DNA of 64,000 nucleotides from Microstegium vimineum (GCA_022036555.1 CM039126.1:3188676-3252675), one strand, 5' to 3'. Shown: positions 25,212 through 36,790, numbered from the stretch's first letter. Translations and numbers: made by a program. The notes: a model not told the origin generated them from the sequence alone.

Positions 25212-26514
25212 AGCTAATAGTTAATATCGTTTTAGCTATTATTAGCACCGGTACATCCAAACAGGCCGGATCTAAAGAATCCCTATTATTATCTTTTCGC
25301 TGAGCTGTTAATTTGTATGGAAATCGTTGTCTCTCGTGTCGTGACAAGAGGAAAATAGTTGGGAAAAAGGCATGTCCATTTGGCCCCTCCAGCTGTTTTT
25401 ATAGAGATATATGGACAGAGGGTGGCCAAAAAGGAGATGTGAAGGCAGGCCACCAAGTTTTGCTTGCTAGCTAGCTACCTTTTTCGAGCGAGCATTGCAT
25501 TGCATTGCTCTCATGGCGTTGAAAATATTGTTGTGGATGTTTCGACACGTACGCTCGTGTCAGCTGCCCCTGCGGCTAGCTCGCTCGCTCGTGCCACATG
25601 GACGAGTACTTTTATCGCCTTGTCGTGGTCAATCCGTGGTGTTAAAATCTTGCGAGATCTGGGTTTTGTTTCTTCTCCATGCCTTTACCCCCCTCGCTAC
25701 CTTTTTGTTACTATCTTATACTGCTCCATGATAGCAGGTACGCAAGAAGAATTGTGCCAGGGGCTGTCACGTGTGTCACGCACCCATGCATGCACGTATG
25801 GAATAATGGAATATTGTGTGTGTATATATTATTTAAGATATATTATACATCGAAAAGTTTTCAGAGAAATTAAAGTTGCGTGCAGCTGCAGTCAGAAGTT
25901 TAATGTAAGTTATTACCGCGCTCGGCATGCATGCATGGGGGAATTTGGTGATAGCGGCGACCATGCATATATAATGGTGGAGGTAGATAGATGGATGCTA
26001 TTGGTCAGTGACGAACAATTCACCAAGCTACGCGTGTAGAGATAGAGTCTTGAAAGTGCACCATGCATGTGGTAAAAAGAGTGACATGTGTACCAGACTA
26101 CTACTACCAGTGTGTTCAAAGTATAGGTAGAAGAGTGACATGTACCTACTACTCCTACTACCAAGAACCTCTGCTGATACGGTTACTGCTGGTGGTGGTG
26201 GTTTGGAGCATACATGTACATATACATATATATCCACACGATCATTTCAGTGACAACTAATACACCTATCCATTAAGGTTCGTTTTTTGGAACATGGTAA
26301 GAAAATGGGCTATATATGTTGGAAAACAAAGCAAAATGATTTTAAAATTATCTAAAACACTGGAGGGTCGATGCGCTTCTTTGTGTATTAAGAGGTTCTT
26401 CAATTCCTTGGTTTCAAACTGTAGGTCCTTTTGTTTTTCTATTCATTTTTTACTATATATATGTAGACATATTATATGTGTATAGATCTTTGTCTAGAAA
26501 AACAAAAATGACTT
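25212..26514. other. Intergenic region, no supported gene
   Basis: One open frame of 191 codons (25464-26039) has no domain or plausible codon structure and is not called. Simple repeats and CATG-rich patches are present. Confidence 0.4.
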
Positions 26515-26776
26515 ACTCCCTCTGTCTTTAAAAAAAAAGATTTCTAAAGTTGTCTTAAGTTAAAATTTTTAAACTTTGACCAAATTTTTAGAAAAAAAAT
26601 ATTAAAATTTATGGTGTCATATTAGTACAATTTGATTTACTATAGAATATATTTTTATAAGGTACTCATTTTATGTCATAGATGTTATTACTTTTTTTTA
26701 TAAAGTTAATCAAACTTTAAAAAAATTAACTGACAAGGATTCTATGAATTGATTTATTTAGAAATGAAGGGAGTGA
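26515..26776. mobile_element. Degenerate Stowaway-like element
   Basis: It begins CTCCCTCTGTCTTTAAAAAA and ends near AGAAATGAAGGGAGTGAG. The ends are inverted but eroded. Confidence 0.5.
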
Positions 26777-28192
26777 GTAGACGAGTTTTATCACAAGATG
26801 CGGTTAGCACCCCTATATACATCGCCCCGACACTCACAGGTCAAGGAACAACGCAACAACTCAAGGCTGCGCTGAGACCAGGTCAAGGAACAAAGCAAAT
26901 TAATGGTAGGTTACAGAGAGGCTGTATCCATCAACATTTTGGGGGAAACAACTTGCTTTTACCCTATGATAACCGTGTCAAACTCATGGTTCAACTTGGA
27001 TTTGCTTGCTGCAACTAACTGTCGGCTCTTCCTGATTTTATGGTCCAAACATGTGTGGTCCTTATATACTGCAGCTTAAAAAAGCTAAGATGATATGATT
27101 TCCATGAAGAAATTAAGCAGGCGCGCAATTAATGCAGCACTTCAAAAGTTGCTGCTGTGTGCTGTGCATGTGGGGCACTTGCTCTGCAGCGCCCCCCCAC
27201 CCACCAATAATATATGGTGACCAACAACTATTATAATTCTCAGTTTATCTTGCTATATTTCTGCATCTTCACATTTACTTGTATATATACAGGTTGAATG
27301 CATTGACTTTCTTGAGACTCAGAATCCGAACGACGGGTGTGATGCCGTGCAAAAACACGCAATGATGTTGTTTGTATTGTGCACTGTGCAGTGCGATTCA
27401 AGGAGAAACAAATGGCCATTTCGCATGCTTGTTGTGACAGAACTTCAGACAGGACATTTCGTAAGGGCTTTAGTAGCTAGTTTCGTGTTAGTACATGAAG
27501 AGGACAAACTGATGTGCACATTTGTGTACTGTGGATAGGAGAAGAATATATAGGTATATAGGCCCACATGAAGAGAGTGTAGCCTAAAGCTGTGGACCAA
27601 GCGTTGGGACATTTGTCACTTCTTATGTTGGCTATGGCTTACAAGAGATGGAGACAAAACTGAAGAGCTCTATGGAAGACAACAATTCAGCCTTCTATGA
27701 AGACAAGAGTTTCCAAGCTAGTGCGAGGAGAAATAAATGGGAAAAAACACTAGAGAGGAGATCTTGCAAGCAGCAAGAGGGTATCGTTCCAAAGATTTGG
27801 AAGCTAGGTGAAGATCCACAACGACAACCTTGGGTGCCTCCAATCAGTTGTTGTACCATGCATCTTAGCGAGATCCTCCCATATTAAAACCAAACCTAGT
27901 AGTAGCCCCAAAATCTTGGCGAGAAACTGATGAGGTGCTTTCGCTAAAACTTCGTTGAAATCAATAAGTTTCGCTGAAATTTGACTTATACTGAATGCTT
28001 ATGCTGATTTATTTTTAGAGAAAAAATATTATTCGTTCGTTTAAAAGTAGTGTCGATGACGGAGCCATTATGCTTTCATCATCATAATCTAAAAAACCTC
28101 CCATTGATATATTGTAAGACCAAATCACAAGGATGCCAACGAAAAAAATTCTACTAGAGCTGTCTAGCTCTCATAGTTAGGTCCTGTTTCAT
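26777..28192. other. Intergenic region
   Basis: No gene is supported. About 27930-28060 resembles an inverted MITE remnant (AATATTATTCGTTCG motif). Confidence 0.4.
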
Positions 28193-28310
28193 TTGGATCT
28201 CCTAGACTAGTTTAGGTAAAGTCTGGGAGGTCCAAACCAAACATGTTCTTAGTTTGGATCTCCTAGACTAGTTTAGGTAAAGTCTGGGAGGTCCAAACCA
28301 AACATGTTCT
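28193..28310. repeat. Two-copy direct repeat of about 60 bp
   Basis: Two almost identical units, each running from TTTGGATCTCCTAGACTAG to CAAACATGTTCTTA, lie head to tail. Each unit is itself an imperfect hairpin (CTCCTAGACT pairs with AGTCTGGGAG), so this looks like an internally duplicated MITE. Confidence 0.75.
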
Positions 28311-28440
28311 TAATCTGTCGGGAGTATGAAATGGGAGTATGAAATATACACACACAGTAGTGTACATACTAGCTGTATAATAATAACATGTTGCTTGACT
28401 GCCTGTTGTTGCATATACACTACTACAGAAAAGGCAATCA

Positions 28441-28610
28441 GTGCCGGTTCAAAACCCCCTACAGTGGCGGATTTTGAACCGGCACTGGCGAATCGGCAGT
28501 GAACTGGCGAATCGGCAGTGATGAGCTCATGCCATCACTGTCGGTTTGGCATAACCGACAGTGAATGTAGGATATCACTACCGGTTCTAAGTGATCCGGC
28601 AGTGATTTAA
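28441..28610. repeat. Left subterminal repeat cluster of the CACTA-ended element
   Basis: Direct and inverted copies of AACCGGCAGTG/CACTGCCGGTT-like motifs are spaced about 15-40 bp apart (for example GTGCCGGTT, GAACCGGCACTG, CACTACCGGTT). In CACTA elements such arrays bind the element's own DNA-binding protein. Confidence 0.8.
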
Positions 28611-29032
28611 TTTTTGTAATTTATATTTATTACAGAAACCATCAACATTATATTACAGAAACCATCAACATTTATATTACAGAAATTCATAGATATGTCT
28701 TAAACTTATTGTACATACAAATGAGATTACAACATATAATTAGAGTCCAAGTCCAAAGAACCCATTACACCATAATTATAAATTAAACTACTGTCCATAA
28801 ATTGGCGACAAAATAAATCATGTGGCAGCACCTAATTGCACCAAATTCCAGCCAATTGCAATGCCATCCACCAGCACTTCGTGCTCTACCAAATTTGTGC
28901 ATAACTAAACTTACAATGCACGTACAACACTTTCATACACACACCAACTAACAACACTTGGTGGTCAACCAATCCGTGCAAAACTAAACCTACAATGCAC
29001 GTTACACACCTTCATACACAGACGTTTGACCT

Positions 29033-30255
29033 TCATCGCATACCCCAAATAGTAGTGGCAGCTAACTCCCTTATGGCACTTGTTCCAGCGGCAGCATTGA
29101 AGTGAACCCAGTCGGTAACAGGATACACGGTACCTAATCCATGGTTAATTTCCCACAAGTAATTGTCCATTGCAAAAATTGAAATCAGGACCCATGCTTG
29201 CTTTTCCCTGGAATAACCAGGCAACCCCTCCAGGAGTTTCCACCTTTCTTTGGTAACCCCAAAACGACGCTCTATGACATTACGCAGGCGGCTGTGCACA
29301 TAGTTAAACTTCTCTTGTTTATTTAACATGCCTGCATCAACACCTTCGAATTCATGCAAATGGTACCTTGTATTCCGATATGGGGTCATGAATCCTTCCC
29401 GCTGCATGTACCCAGCGTCCGCCAGGTAATAGCGTCCTACAACAAATGATCAATTTCAAATTACAGGTTAGTGATACAACATATGTACAAAACATGTATA
29501 AGCATGTGGATTGTAGATGTTAGTAGCATGCAATACCCTGAGGAGGATGGGGGAAACAAGGATCCTGCAAACACTCCCTCAAAACTGCCATGTCGTGACA
29601 AGCGCCCGCTTTCCCGGCCGCAACATAAGTGAATCGGCCATGCATGTCCACAATGACGCAGACATTGAACGAAGCTTGACCTTTCGTGTTAATGAAATCA
29701 TTTTTGACAGCTTGACTGACTTCTACTTTTATGTGTGTGCCATCAATTGCCCCAATGCAGCCATCAAACCATGGTCGATATGGCGCAAGTTCGTCATGCA
29801 CACCTCCATATGTCGGGTCCACGGGACATAAAACAGTCTTAGCCCACCTAAACATGACTTTTGCCACAAATGTTGTCTTCCTACTTAGTGTATCTAAAGA
29901 CCTTTCAAATATATCCTGACAACTCTCTAATGGTAGCCCCGTGAGCGCAGGTCCACACGTACAAACCCAAGGCTTCTACATAAGAAAATTCATTTGTTTC
30001 ACGTAGCCCAAACTGAAGCAACTTGTCATGCAGGTTCATAAAAACATCCGGTGTCATCCGAAAATTATCAAAACACCTTCTAGGGTTATTCAAATTCAGT
30101 TGCATCCATTGAACCCCAGTCAGTCTAGGTATTAGAGCTGCAGGGTTTACCGTGCCTTGCTGTTGTGCCTGGAGCTCCTGTATCATTGTCAACACAAATA
30201 GGACCTGCGTCATTGTCTGCTTGTCCACATCTTCCTCAGTTTCGACATCCATCAT
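29033..30255 (-). pseudogene. PIF/Harbinger transposase, one frameshift
   Basis: The coding order on the minus strand is 30255 to 29537, then an intron (29437-29536, donor GTATTG, acceptor TTGTAG), then 29436 to 29033. All three DDE positions are visible: D in GCIGAIDGTHIKVE, D in AGACHDMAVL and E in RNVIERRFGVTKERW. The family motif YYLADAGY spans the intron, and TPYRNTRYHL follows. The N-terminal half includes CFDNFRMTPDVFMNLHDKLL. Near 29920 the frame shifts by one base between GATIRE and CQDIFERSLDTLSRKTTF. The start is taken at the ATG following a good acceptor at 30265. The usual length is around 370-400 residues, so this copy is nearly complete. Tourist MITEs of the kind seen nearby are mobilised by this enzyme class. 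Confidence 0.85.
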
Positions 30256-30587
30256 CTTGGGCCGCCTGAAAAACAGACAGTTCATTAGTTCAGAAACCAT
30301 AAGCAACAAGGCTGCATGCGCCATAGTTCCATGCATAACATTAATAGATGTGACGAAGAACAATCAGCAAACTCTGAACATATAATTTAAACCATGCGTG
30401 ACATATCTAGCAACAAGTAGTTCAGTCACACGACTTATTACACAACCGAACAAATAGTTTTGCACCATATTACATTATAGGTAACAAGACTGACTAGTAC
30501 ATGAAAAACAAACAAAACAGTAACAAATACACTCATGAAGGAAAACTGATACACTTGTGACTGCCACGCTGTCGAGTCGTAGCGCTA

Positions 30588-31531
30588 CTAGTCCTTCCTA
30601 ATGGTCCTCCAAATCGTCTTCACGAACTCAGTTCGCCCCACAATAGAAAACATATCTAGATAGTTTTCTCGATGGTTCAAGTCAGCTGTGACAGCCAGGG
30701 TCTGGTGGAAGAGAGGATCAGCCTTGTCAACGCCGTCTTCCCTGAGAACCTGAAGGACCTTTTTCCTATCAGCTCTAGTTCTTGCAATGGCCTCTTTTCT
30801 GGTGGCGCCATCAATCAGAGATTCTTGCATAAAAACCATTGCATCTGCCATCGTGGGTGTCTTGCTACTCTTCTTGCTTGGTGGGCTGGAAACAGAATGC
30901 TCTTTGGTGCGACGTCTAGACGCCTGGCCACCACTGCGGTGGTCAGTAGGAGGGTTGTCAGACAGATCTTCAGGTGTGTGTGGGCTATCATGAGTGTGAG
31001 TGGGATCTTGCTGATGGCCACCAGCTGAGATCAGGTTGCCCCTATCACGGGGTGTGTGCCCGAATAGGGTGAACAATTGCTCAAAGCAAGGTGGGCGTTT
31101 GTACTTCTGACCAGCCGGCTGGCTACTCTCCTGCACATCATGAATGCAAGGGAACGGTGTCAATTAGTTAACCTAAACCCAAAGACGGTAGTGGATTGAC
31201 ACTAGGAAGGATTAGTTAGTACCCCGTGGTTTGTGGCATACCAACTTGGATCTACCACGACCTCGCCAGATGCAGGGTCGCGGCCTAACCCAGTGTGCTT
31301 GTTACCGTCACACCAATTGAAGTACGACCGTCTCAGCTCGCTAAGCTTGTTCTGGAGTTGCTTCCTGCTGTACCCAAGGTTAGTGGACTGATTGAAAGCA
31401 GTTTTAATATTGGTCCATCCAGTAGAGGTTGGCCCTTTGTCCCCCCAATGGCATAGGTCTTTTTGTGTCAGAATTAGATCCAGCAGGATGGACAGGGTGC
31501 ACTCATCCCAGGCAGCACGGTCTTGACTCAT
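30588..31531 (-). CDS. PIF/Harbinger ORF1: Myb/SANT-like DNA-binding protein
   Basis: Two exons, 31531-31223 and 31130-30588, join in phase to give about 283 residues with no stop. The N-terminal half is a Myb/SANT-like domain with the usual tryptophans (AAWDECTLSILLDLI, STGWTNIKTAFN, LQNKLSELRRSYFNW). It continues with PSWYATNHG and, across the junction, the PPCFEQLFTLFG motif common to this family. The C-terminal half is low complexity, then helical (EGATRKEAIARTRADRKKVL-like). ORF1 proteins of Harbinger elements bind the element ends and help import the transposase into the nucleus. It lies upstream of, and co-oriented with, the transposase. Unlike the transposase it has no visible lesion. 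Confidence 0.8.
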
Positions 31532-31959
31532 CTGAACACAAGTATTTGATTGCAAATTAATATGGCTGCGCTATCGGTACTACATAATCAGACTAAGAGC
31601 ATTACGATAAGGTGAAGCATGCATTGCGAGGTTGTGGTCCGGATTGAAGTACTTGCCTTGTCGGTAAGGCGGCGGCGTTTGCTGCCAACGTGGAGGGTGG
31701 ATACCTTAGGTGACGACGACGAAGCTGATGAAATTGCCAGTGTGGGCAGGCAGCAGGGGAGTCTACCGACTCAGTTCTGTACAAAGGACAAAAGAAATGT
31801 GTGACTACATTGCGCGGTTGGGTGAAGGTAACGAACTCATCGGGCAGCAAGAAGATAGCAGGGTGAGGAACAAACCGTACCTCCCCGTTGGTGGATAACC
31901 GGCGAAGTTGGACGCGGATCTGGCGGAAGACGAGAACAAGGGGTTTAAAATGGAGATCC

Positions 31960-32045
31960 GGCGGTGTGCAGTGGAGGGATCTCCTCGCGGCGGCGTGCAG
32001 TGGAGGGATCTCCTCGCGGCGGCGTGCGTCGAGCAGAGCAGAGCG
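31960..32045. repeat. GC-rich tandem repeat, about 29-bp unit
   Basis: Two adjacent near-identical units of GTGCAGTGGAGGGATCTCCT followed by CGCGGCGGC, with a third partial copy and related GAGCAGAGCAGAG repeats to 32095. It lies just upstream of the ORF1 gene on the minus strand and may be its promoter or leader. Confidence 0.75.
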
Positions 32046-32241
32046 GGCGGCGGCGGCGTGCAGTTGCGACGTCGAGCAGAGCAGAGTGGCGGAGTGGAGG
32101 GAGCTCCTCGCGGTGTCGAGGTCGTCGAGGTCCAGTGGGTGACGGCGGCGTGCAGTGGCTAGCTCGGGCTCGGGCAGAATGGATAAGTGTGGAACGGGCG
32201 CGCGTCTAAAATTTTCAGACACGCGCCAGTTCATTAAATAG

Positions 32242-32412
32242 GGTGGCATCTCACTGCCGGTTCTTATTACAAACCGACAGTGATGTGCCATATCAGTGTC
32301 GGTTTGTAATAAGAACCGGCAGTGATGATGGCGCATCACTGCCGGTTGGTTATTAGAACCGGCAGTGATAGAGGCACATCACTGCCGGTTCCTCTATAAC
32401 GGGCAGTGGTGT
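32242..32412. repeat. Internal cluster of CACTA-type subterminal repeats
   Basis: At least seven CACTGCCGGTT or complementary AACCGGCAGTG motifs lie here, including a perfect inverted pair around 32250-32328 (GGTTCTTATTACAAACCGAC and its complement). Finding this cluster 1.6 kb inside the right end suggests an old element end trapped in the middle. Confidence 0.8.
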
Positions 32413-32547
32413 GTGTATTTTTTTAAATCTGTCTTTTGCTTTAGAATTCAAATTACTCCTGATTTTTTACTAGAACTTGAAAAACTCCAAACATAAAAGT
32501 TGCATAATTTTTAATTCTCTACAACTTTTGCTGAAGTAGCATATTCA

Positions 32548-32900
32548 AATTCTTTATAGTTTTTGAATTCCATTTTGAATTTGAATAAGAGTTTAAAATT
32601 CAATTACCCCCTTTGTAATTACTCCAAAAATTTGAATAGAAGTTGAAAATCTTCCAACATAGCTTTTGCTAGTTTTGAGTAGCTCTACATTATTTCTTAT
32701 ACACTCAAGGTCTAATTCTTTATAGTTTTGGAATTCCATTTTGAATTTAAATAAGGGTTTAAAATTCAATTACCCCTTTGTAATTACTCCAAAAATTTGA
32801 ATAGAAGTTGAAAATCTTCCAACATAGCTTTTGCTAGTTTTGAGGAGCTCTACATTACTGCTTATACACTCAAGGTCTAATTCTTTATAGATTTTAAATT
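32548..32900. repeat. Direct repeat, about 165-bp unit, two copies plus partial
   Basis: The segment starting TTCTTTATAGTTTTTGAATT recurs at 32551, 32717 and 32882 with few differences. It includes CAATTACCCCTTTGTAATTA and AACATAGCTTTTGCTAGTTT. It is non-coding and AT-rich. Confidence 0.85.
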
Positions 32901-33038
32901 CCTTTTGACATGGCACACATCAATCAACAACGTGGTACAACTCATCAATCTCTACAACTCCATATGATCTCAAATTCGATGCAAATTACTAAAACAATAT
33001 TTCATTAAGGATTACATAGTTTATGATACTCTAACAAT

Positions 33039-33318
33039 TCACGGTGCAGGCACGATGATGGCCTCATCATGGTCACTCCGGAGGTAAGCAGGTTTGTCAC
33101 CCTCTTCAAGGACATGTAGGGTAACGTCTGCCCCAAAAGGAGCCATTTCTTCATAACCCTTGTACTCTTCTTCGTCTGTCACTCCGTCGACACCTACAAT
33201 CTTCCTTTTGCTTTGCAATACTACATGTCGTCTTCCATTTGTATTGTTATCCCTTGCATAGAAGATTTGCAAAACATCCTTTGTAAGGACGAAGGGGTCA
33301 TCCTTCCATTCGTGGAGC
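33039..33318 (-). pseudogene. DUF4216-type CACTA protein remnant
   Basis: The minus-strand frame reads HEWKDDPFVLTKDVLQIFYA, then HVVLQSKRKIVGVDGVTDEE with a spacer between, and ends PAYLRSDHDEAIIVPAP. The pattern PFVL...Q.FY..D......HVVL..KR+IVGV..V.DEEEY is that of the DUF4216 domain found downstream of TNP2 in plant CACTA elements. Only this final exon survives; the rest of the CACTA transposase is absent. It shows that the shell was once an ordinary CACTA element. Confidence 0.7.
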
Positions 33319-33789
33319 TATAGGAAAATGCATGCATGGAGTATTAAATCTAAGTAATAAATACCGAATCTATTCCACATCCCATCAAATCTTTCATGCA
33401 TGTATTGAGTATTAAATGTAAATAATAAATATAACTAAATATAATTTTTATCCATAATTTTCGAGACGAATCTTTCGAACCTAGCTACTCAATGATTATA
33501 CAATAATTACCCAATAAAAACAAAGTGCTACAATTTTTCTAAATAATTTTGGATCTAAAAGCTACAAAAAATTGACACAAATTGGAACATCCCTGTTCTT
33601 GATCATGAAAACTAGCATAGGTCTAACACAAATTGACACAATATAAACCAACAATTCTAAAGAATTATGCTTGTTACTAACCAAGAGCAAGAAGACATGA
33701 GGATCCAAGAGTGAAGAGGAGCCAACAATGGAGATCAAGAGAGCTCCTCACGCACTGTTCTGTACTGTTGAGTAGAGGAGGGAGGGAGA

Positions 33790-33965
33790 CATCACTGCCG
33801 GTTCAAGCCACCAACCGGCAGTGATGTGGTGTTTCACTGTCGGTTTAGCCCCTGCCCCCAATAATTGGGGGCTTGTCAGAGGAAGAACCGACAGTGAAGG
33901 GGCATCACTGCCGGTCCAAACAAAACCGACAACCAACAATGATAGGCTGGCAGTGATTGCCGATT
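33790..33965. repeat. Right subterminal repeat cluster of the CACTA-ended element
   Basis: Copies of CACTGCCGGTT, AACCGGCAGTG and CACTGTCGGTT lead into the right terminal repeat at 33980. Confidence 0.8.
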
Positions 33966-33983
33966 CTACTAGTAGTAGTGATA

Positions 33984-35097
33984 TAAACGTAGCACCTTAG
34001 ATTCGAAAACGACGAGTGCAGCAGGTAGCAGGCCCGGCGGCGACAGATGGATCGATTCCGGCCTGTCGTTGTTCCCCTACCAAAAGTGACAAGGAATTAT
34101 GTTGCAAAACTGACCCATCTCACGTGAAAAACGTACGTACTGTACTTGGCATTATTGTTGCTGGCGGAATTCAAAGCAAAAGATCAGCAGCGAGAGCCGC
34201 TATCGACGGTGGTTCAGTTCACCGGCCCGGCATCATGTGTGTTCTTGACGATTACACACACTGTGGCCACTCGATCGCCAGAGAAGCCTAATGATTATTT
34301 GGTGACAGGACGACGACAATTTACTTGCTTCTTCATCTATTTTCTCTGATCGATCCTGCTGGCTGCTGCTGCTGCAGTCAAGGACACTGAAAATGCATGT
34401 TAAACAAGCTAGCGCCACACTCTGATGATGACGATGGTCTTCAACATCCATCGGTTGAGCAAGCTAGCTAGGTCTGTTTTCTTTACTCTAGGAAGAATTC
34501 CATCATTACATGGAGCAATCACATTGTACTACTGACTCAGCTAGATGTACTGTACACCCACATATATCTTTCTCCTACTACCTAGTACTATTATTGTAGG
34601 CCATCTTATCCACCTAATCCTGGGTTGGGCTACTACATTGCATATAATTGCATCTATGTCTACCCTGTATGCGACACCGATTTCCTCATCCCGGCCGGCC
34701 CATCTATCTCAAGTCAAAGCACGTTCCATTGGGCTTGGATTTTGACGGCTCAACGCATGCCCCTTGTTCAGTTGTTTGTCGTCCTTCTCACTCAGGCATT
34801 CAGCTCATCCGATCCCAGTACAATAATGCATATTATTGCTGCAGTACGTGCAGGGTGAGACGTATCTTCATTCATCCATCCTGAGACGATATGCAAATCC
34901 AATACATCATGCATGCTGACTAGGAATGCAAGCGGCAGCTCGCGAGTCCGCATATAAGTTTAATTTTGTGGGTTGCCGTTTGAACCCACGAAAATTAAGT
35001 CTATACATAGGTTCGCGGCCTAGCCCACTTACATCCCTAATGCCGACATTATTAGAGCTGCCCTTGCATGGATCTAAAACTACCTGATCTAGATTTG
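33984..35097. other. Intergenic region, no supported gene
   Basis: Short ORFs only, none with a recognisable domain. Confidence 0.45.
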
Positions 35098-35395
35098 GGG
35101 TCTATTTGGTATAGCTATCCTGGTGAAACTGTTTTTTTTTTAAAAATCATGAGCAATTATCTAGGTGAAGCTAAGTCATTTTAAAAAAAATATTTGGTAA
35201 AATAGTTTCACCAATAACTTTATGCATGGATATCAGACAGAAAGAAGAGAGAGAACTGAGATAAACTACTTTTTTCAGCTTCATTCCACTTTATATCGTC
35301 GTGAGAGTGGAAGAAAAATAAATTCACACATAAAGCTATTTTGAAAACAGATATTTGACAAAAAAAAAATAGCTCACAATAGTTTCAAACATGCC
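35098..35395. mobile_element. Tourist-like MITE of the 17.8-kb family
   Basis: It starts GGGTCTATTTGGTATAGCT and ends in the complement of AAGGGCATGTTTGAAACTAT. The interior carries AAACTG, GTTTCACCAATAACTT and AGCTTCATTCCACTT segments like the copy at 17.8 kb. The left target site is unclear. Confidence 0.55.
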
Positions 35396-35448
35396 CTTAC
35401 TTATTACCAGTGAAGGAACTAGTGCCAAAACAAACACATAGTGACACA

Positions 35449-35610
35449 CAGTAGCGAAGCTAGAGTACACTAGAGGGGGATGCACTTGATTTGTGGTGCA
35501 TACATATCTCTTGTGGGGTGCATATATGATAATATTTTAACCAAATTCACTAATTTTTCATTTTGGGGGGGTGCATGTGCACCCCATAGCCAAAGGCAGC
35601 TTCGCCCCTG
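35449..35610. mobile_element. hAT-type MITE, about 160 bp
   Basis: The ends are CAGTAGCGAAGCTAGAG and, complemented, CAGGGGCGAAGCTGCC, so the element runs CAG...CTG as hAT elements do. Flanks share ACACA but an exact 8-bp duplication cannot be assigned. Confidence 0.65.
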
Positions 35611-36529
35611 ACACATGCCTAGCTTGCAAACAAGAACAACTGCTTGCATATATAGTTGCATGGATGGGTTTGTTCGATCGTAGCAGGATGCTCTCATGTG
35701 CAGGGGATGGAATGGATGGAGTACGTAGGTAGTAACGCCAACGACGGTGGCCGGTCCCGTCGATCTCTGCACCAACCTAACTGAAGTCTATAATATGAGA
35801 GGCGCACAGAGACCGGATGGATCGGATCTGCGATGCAATCAAGTGGGCCGGCTGCTGGGGCTCCTTTTCGCGTTGGGAGGGAAGCCGGCGGCCCGTCGAC
35901 GATGGGAGACGCGACGGACGGAGCTGGGAGGTCCGCTTCAGCTCGTCAGTCGTCCGGCCTGCCGGCCGGCAGGCGTTACGGTGGAGCGAGAAGGAAAACG
36001 ACGCGCGACTGCGCGAGGCCCGCAAAAGATAACGAAACCAACCAACGAGCCAACGACGGGGCTTATCGACGGACGATCGCCGGCGGCTGCCCTGTCGTTT
36101 TCTCCCGTCGACCGTGTGTCGTCTCGTGATCAGAATCCAGACGACGACCCTGCTGCTTCCTCTTTGCACTGGGCGATCCCGTCTCGATCTGCCTCTACAA
36201 GAAGCTGTTTGAAACTTTTTTTTTGAAAAATTAGCTGGAGTATTATCATATAGACATATACTTATAAGAGGGAAGCAAACCAGTTACAAAAATTTGATTC
36301 CAAACTCATAGAGATAAGAAAGAGGATACTCTGAAGAGACCTAACTCTTCCTTGATCAGCCCCAGAATTTGGATCGGTGATCTTGTTGTACCTTCGAAAG
36401 TTCTCCTGATGCGCTATTTTTGGATTTTTTTTTTGAAACAGCAATTTTCGGATATTCCAAGTCGAGTACATCAAAATAGTTGCTGAGGTTTTCTGTTGAG
36501 CTGCTGATCTCCCCCGCGGTGATTTCTTT
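35611..36529. other. Intergenic region, GC-rich core
   Basis: 35740-36200 is GC-rich with overlapping ORFs on both strands and no domain. No gene is supported. Confidence 0.4.
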
Positions 36530-36790
36530 CACCAGATTTTTAAAGTCTGCACATTGTCATCAACGAGTACAATGTGATCTTCAATATAATTTTTTACTAG
36601 CATCCATATTTCCTTAACAAATGAACAATGAATGTAAATATGGACAATTGTTTCTTCTTTCGGGTCACAAAGTGAGCAGTTTGGGTTGCAAGGTCAATGC
36701 CTCAACACAAATCAGGAACGGAGCCCCAAGTTGACTTCTTTCACCAGTGTGTAAAAGCTTCTATTGTTTTCTTAAAAGTAGAGTAAATCT
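36530..36790 (-). mobile_element. LINE remnant: zinc-binding reverse-transcriptase C-terminus
   Basis: The minus strand reads CNPNCSLCDPKEETIVHIYI, then HCSFVKEIW, the Cys/His zf-RVT pattern at the end of plant LINE ORF2. The segment before it (ending in the complement of 36,700-36,790) also fits that region, but with stops and shifts. It is non-functional. Confidence 0.7.

Larger units (their letters stand above)
28418..33980. mobile_element. CACTA-terminated element, 5,563 bp, with PIF/Harbinger-type genes inside
   Basis: The left end is CACTACTACAGAAAAGGCAA. The right end complements to CACTACTACTAGTAGAAT followed by CGGCAATCA. Both sides are flanked by ATA (28415-28417 and 33981-33983), a 3-bp target duplication as expected for CACTA/EnSpm elements. 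Subterminal copies of CACTGCCGGTT and its complement fill 28440-28610 and 33790-33960. A third cluster lies internally at 32242-32410. The cargo on the minus strand is a Myb/SANT-like ORF1 and a Harbinger transposase, plus a separate DUF4216-type CACTA remnant at 33.0-33.3 kb. No TNP2 transposase is present. Either a Harbinger element inserted or was captured, or two elements merged. Confidence 0.8.

Noticed and set aside
25464..26039. 191-codon ORF
   Set aside because: No domain, no neighbouring exon or promoter support, and runs through CATG-rich low-complexity sequence.
28441..28610. CRISPR-like spaced repeats
   Set aside because: These are direct and inverted CACTA subterminal repeats in a plant nuclear genome with irregular spacing.
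31602..32339. 245-codon minus-strand ORF
   Set aside because: It is made of subterminal repeats, GC tandem repeats and promoter-like sequence of the CACTA/Harbinger element, with no domain.
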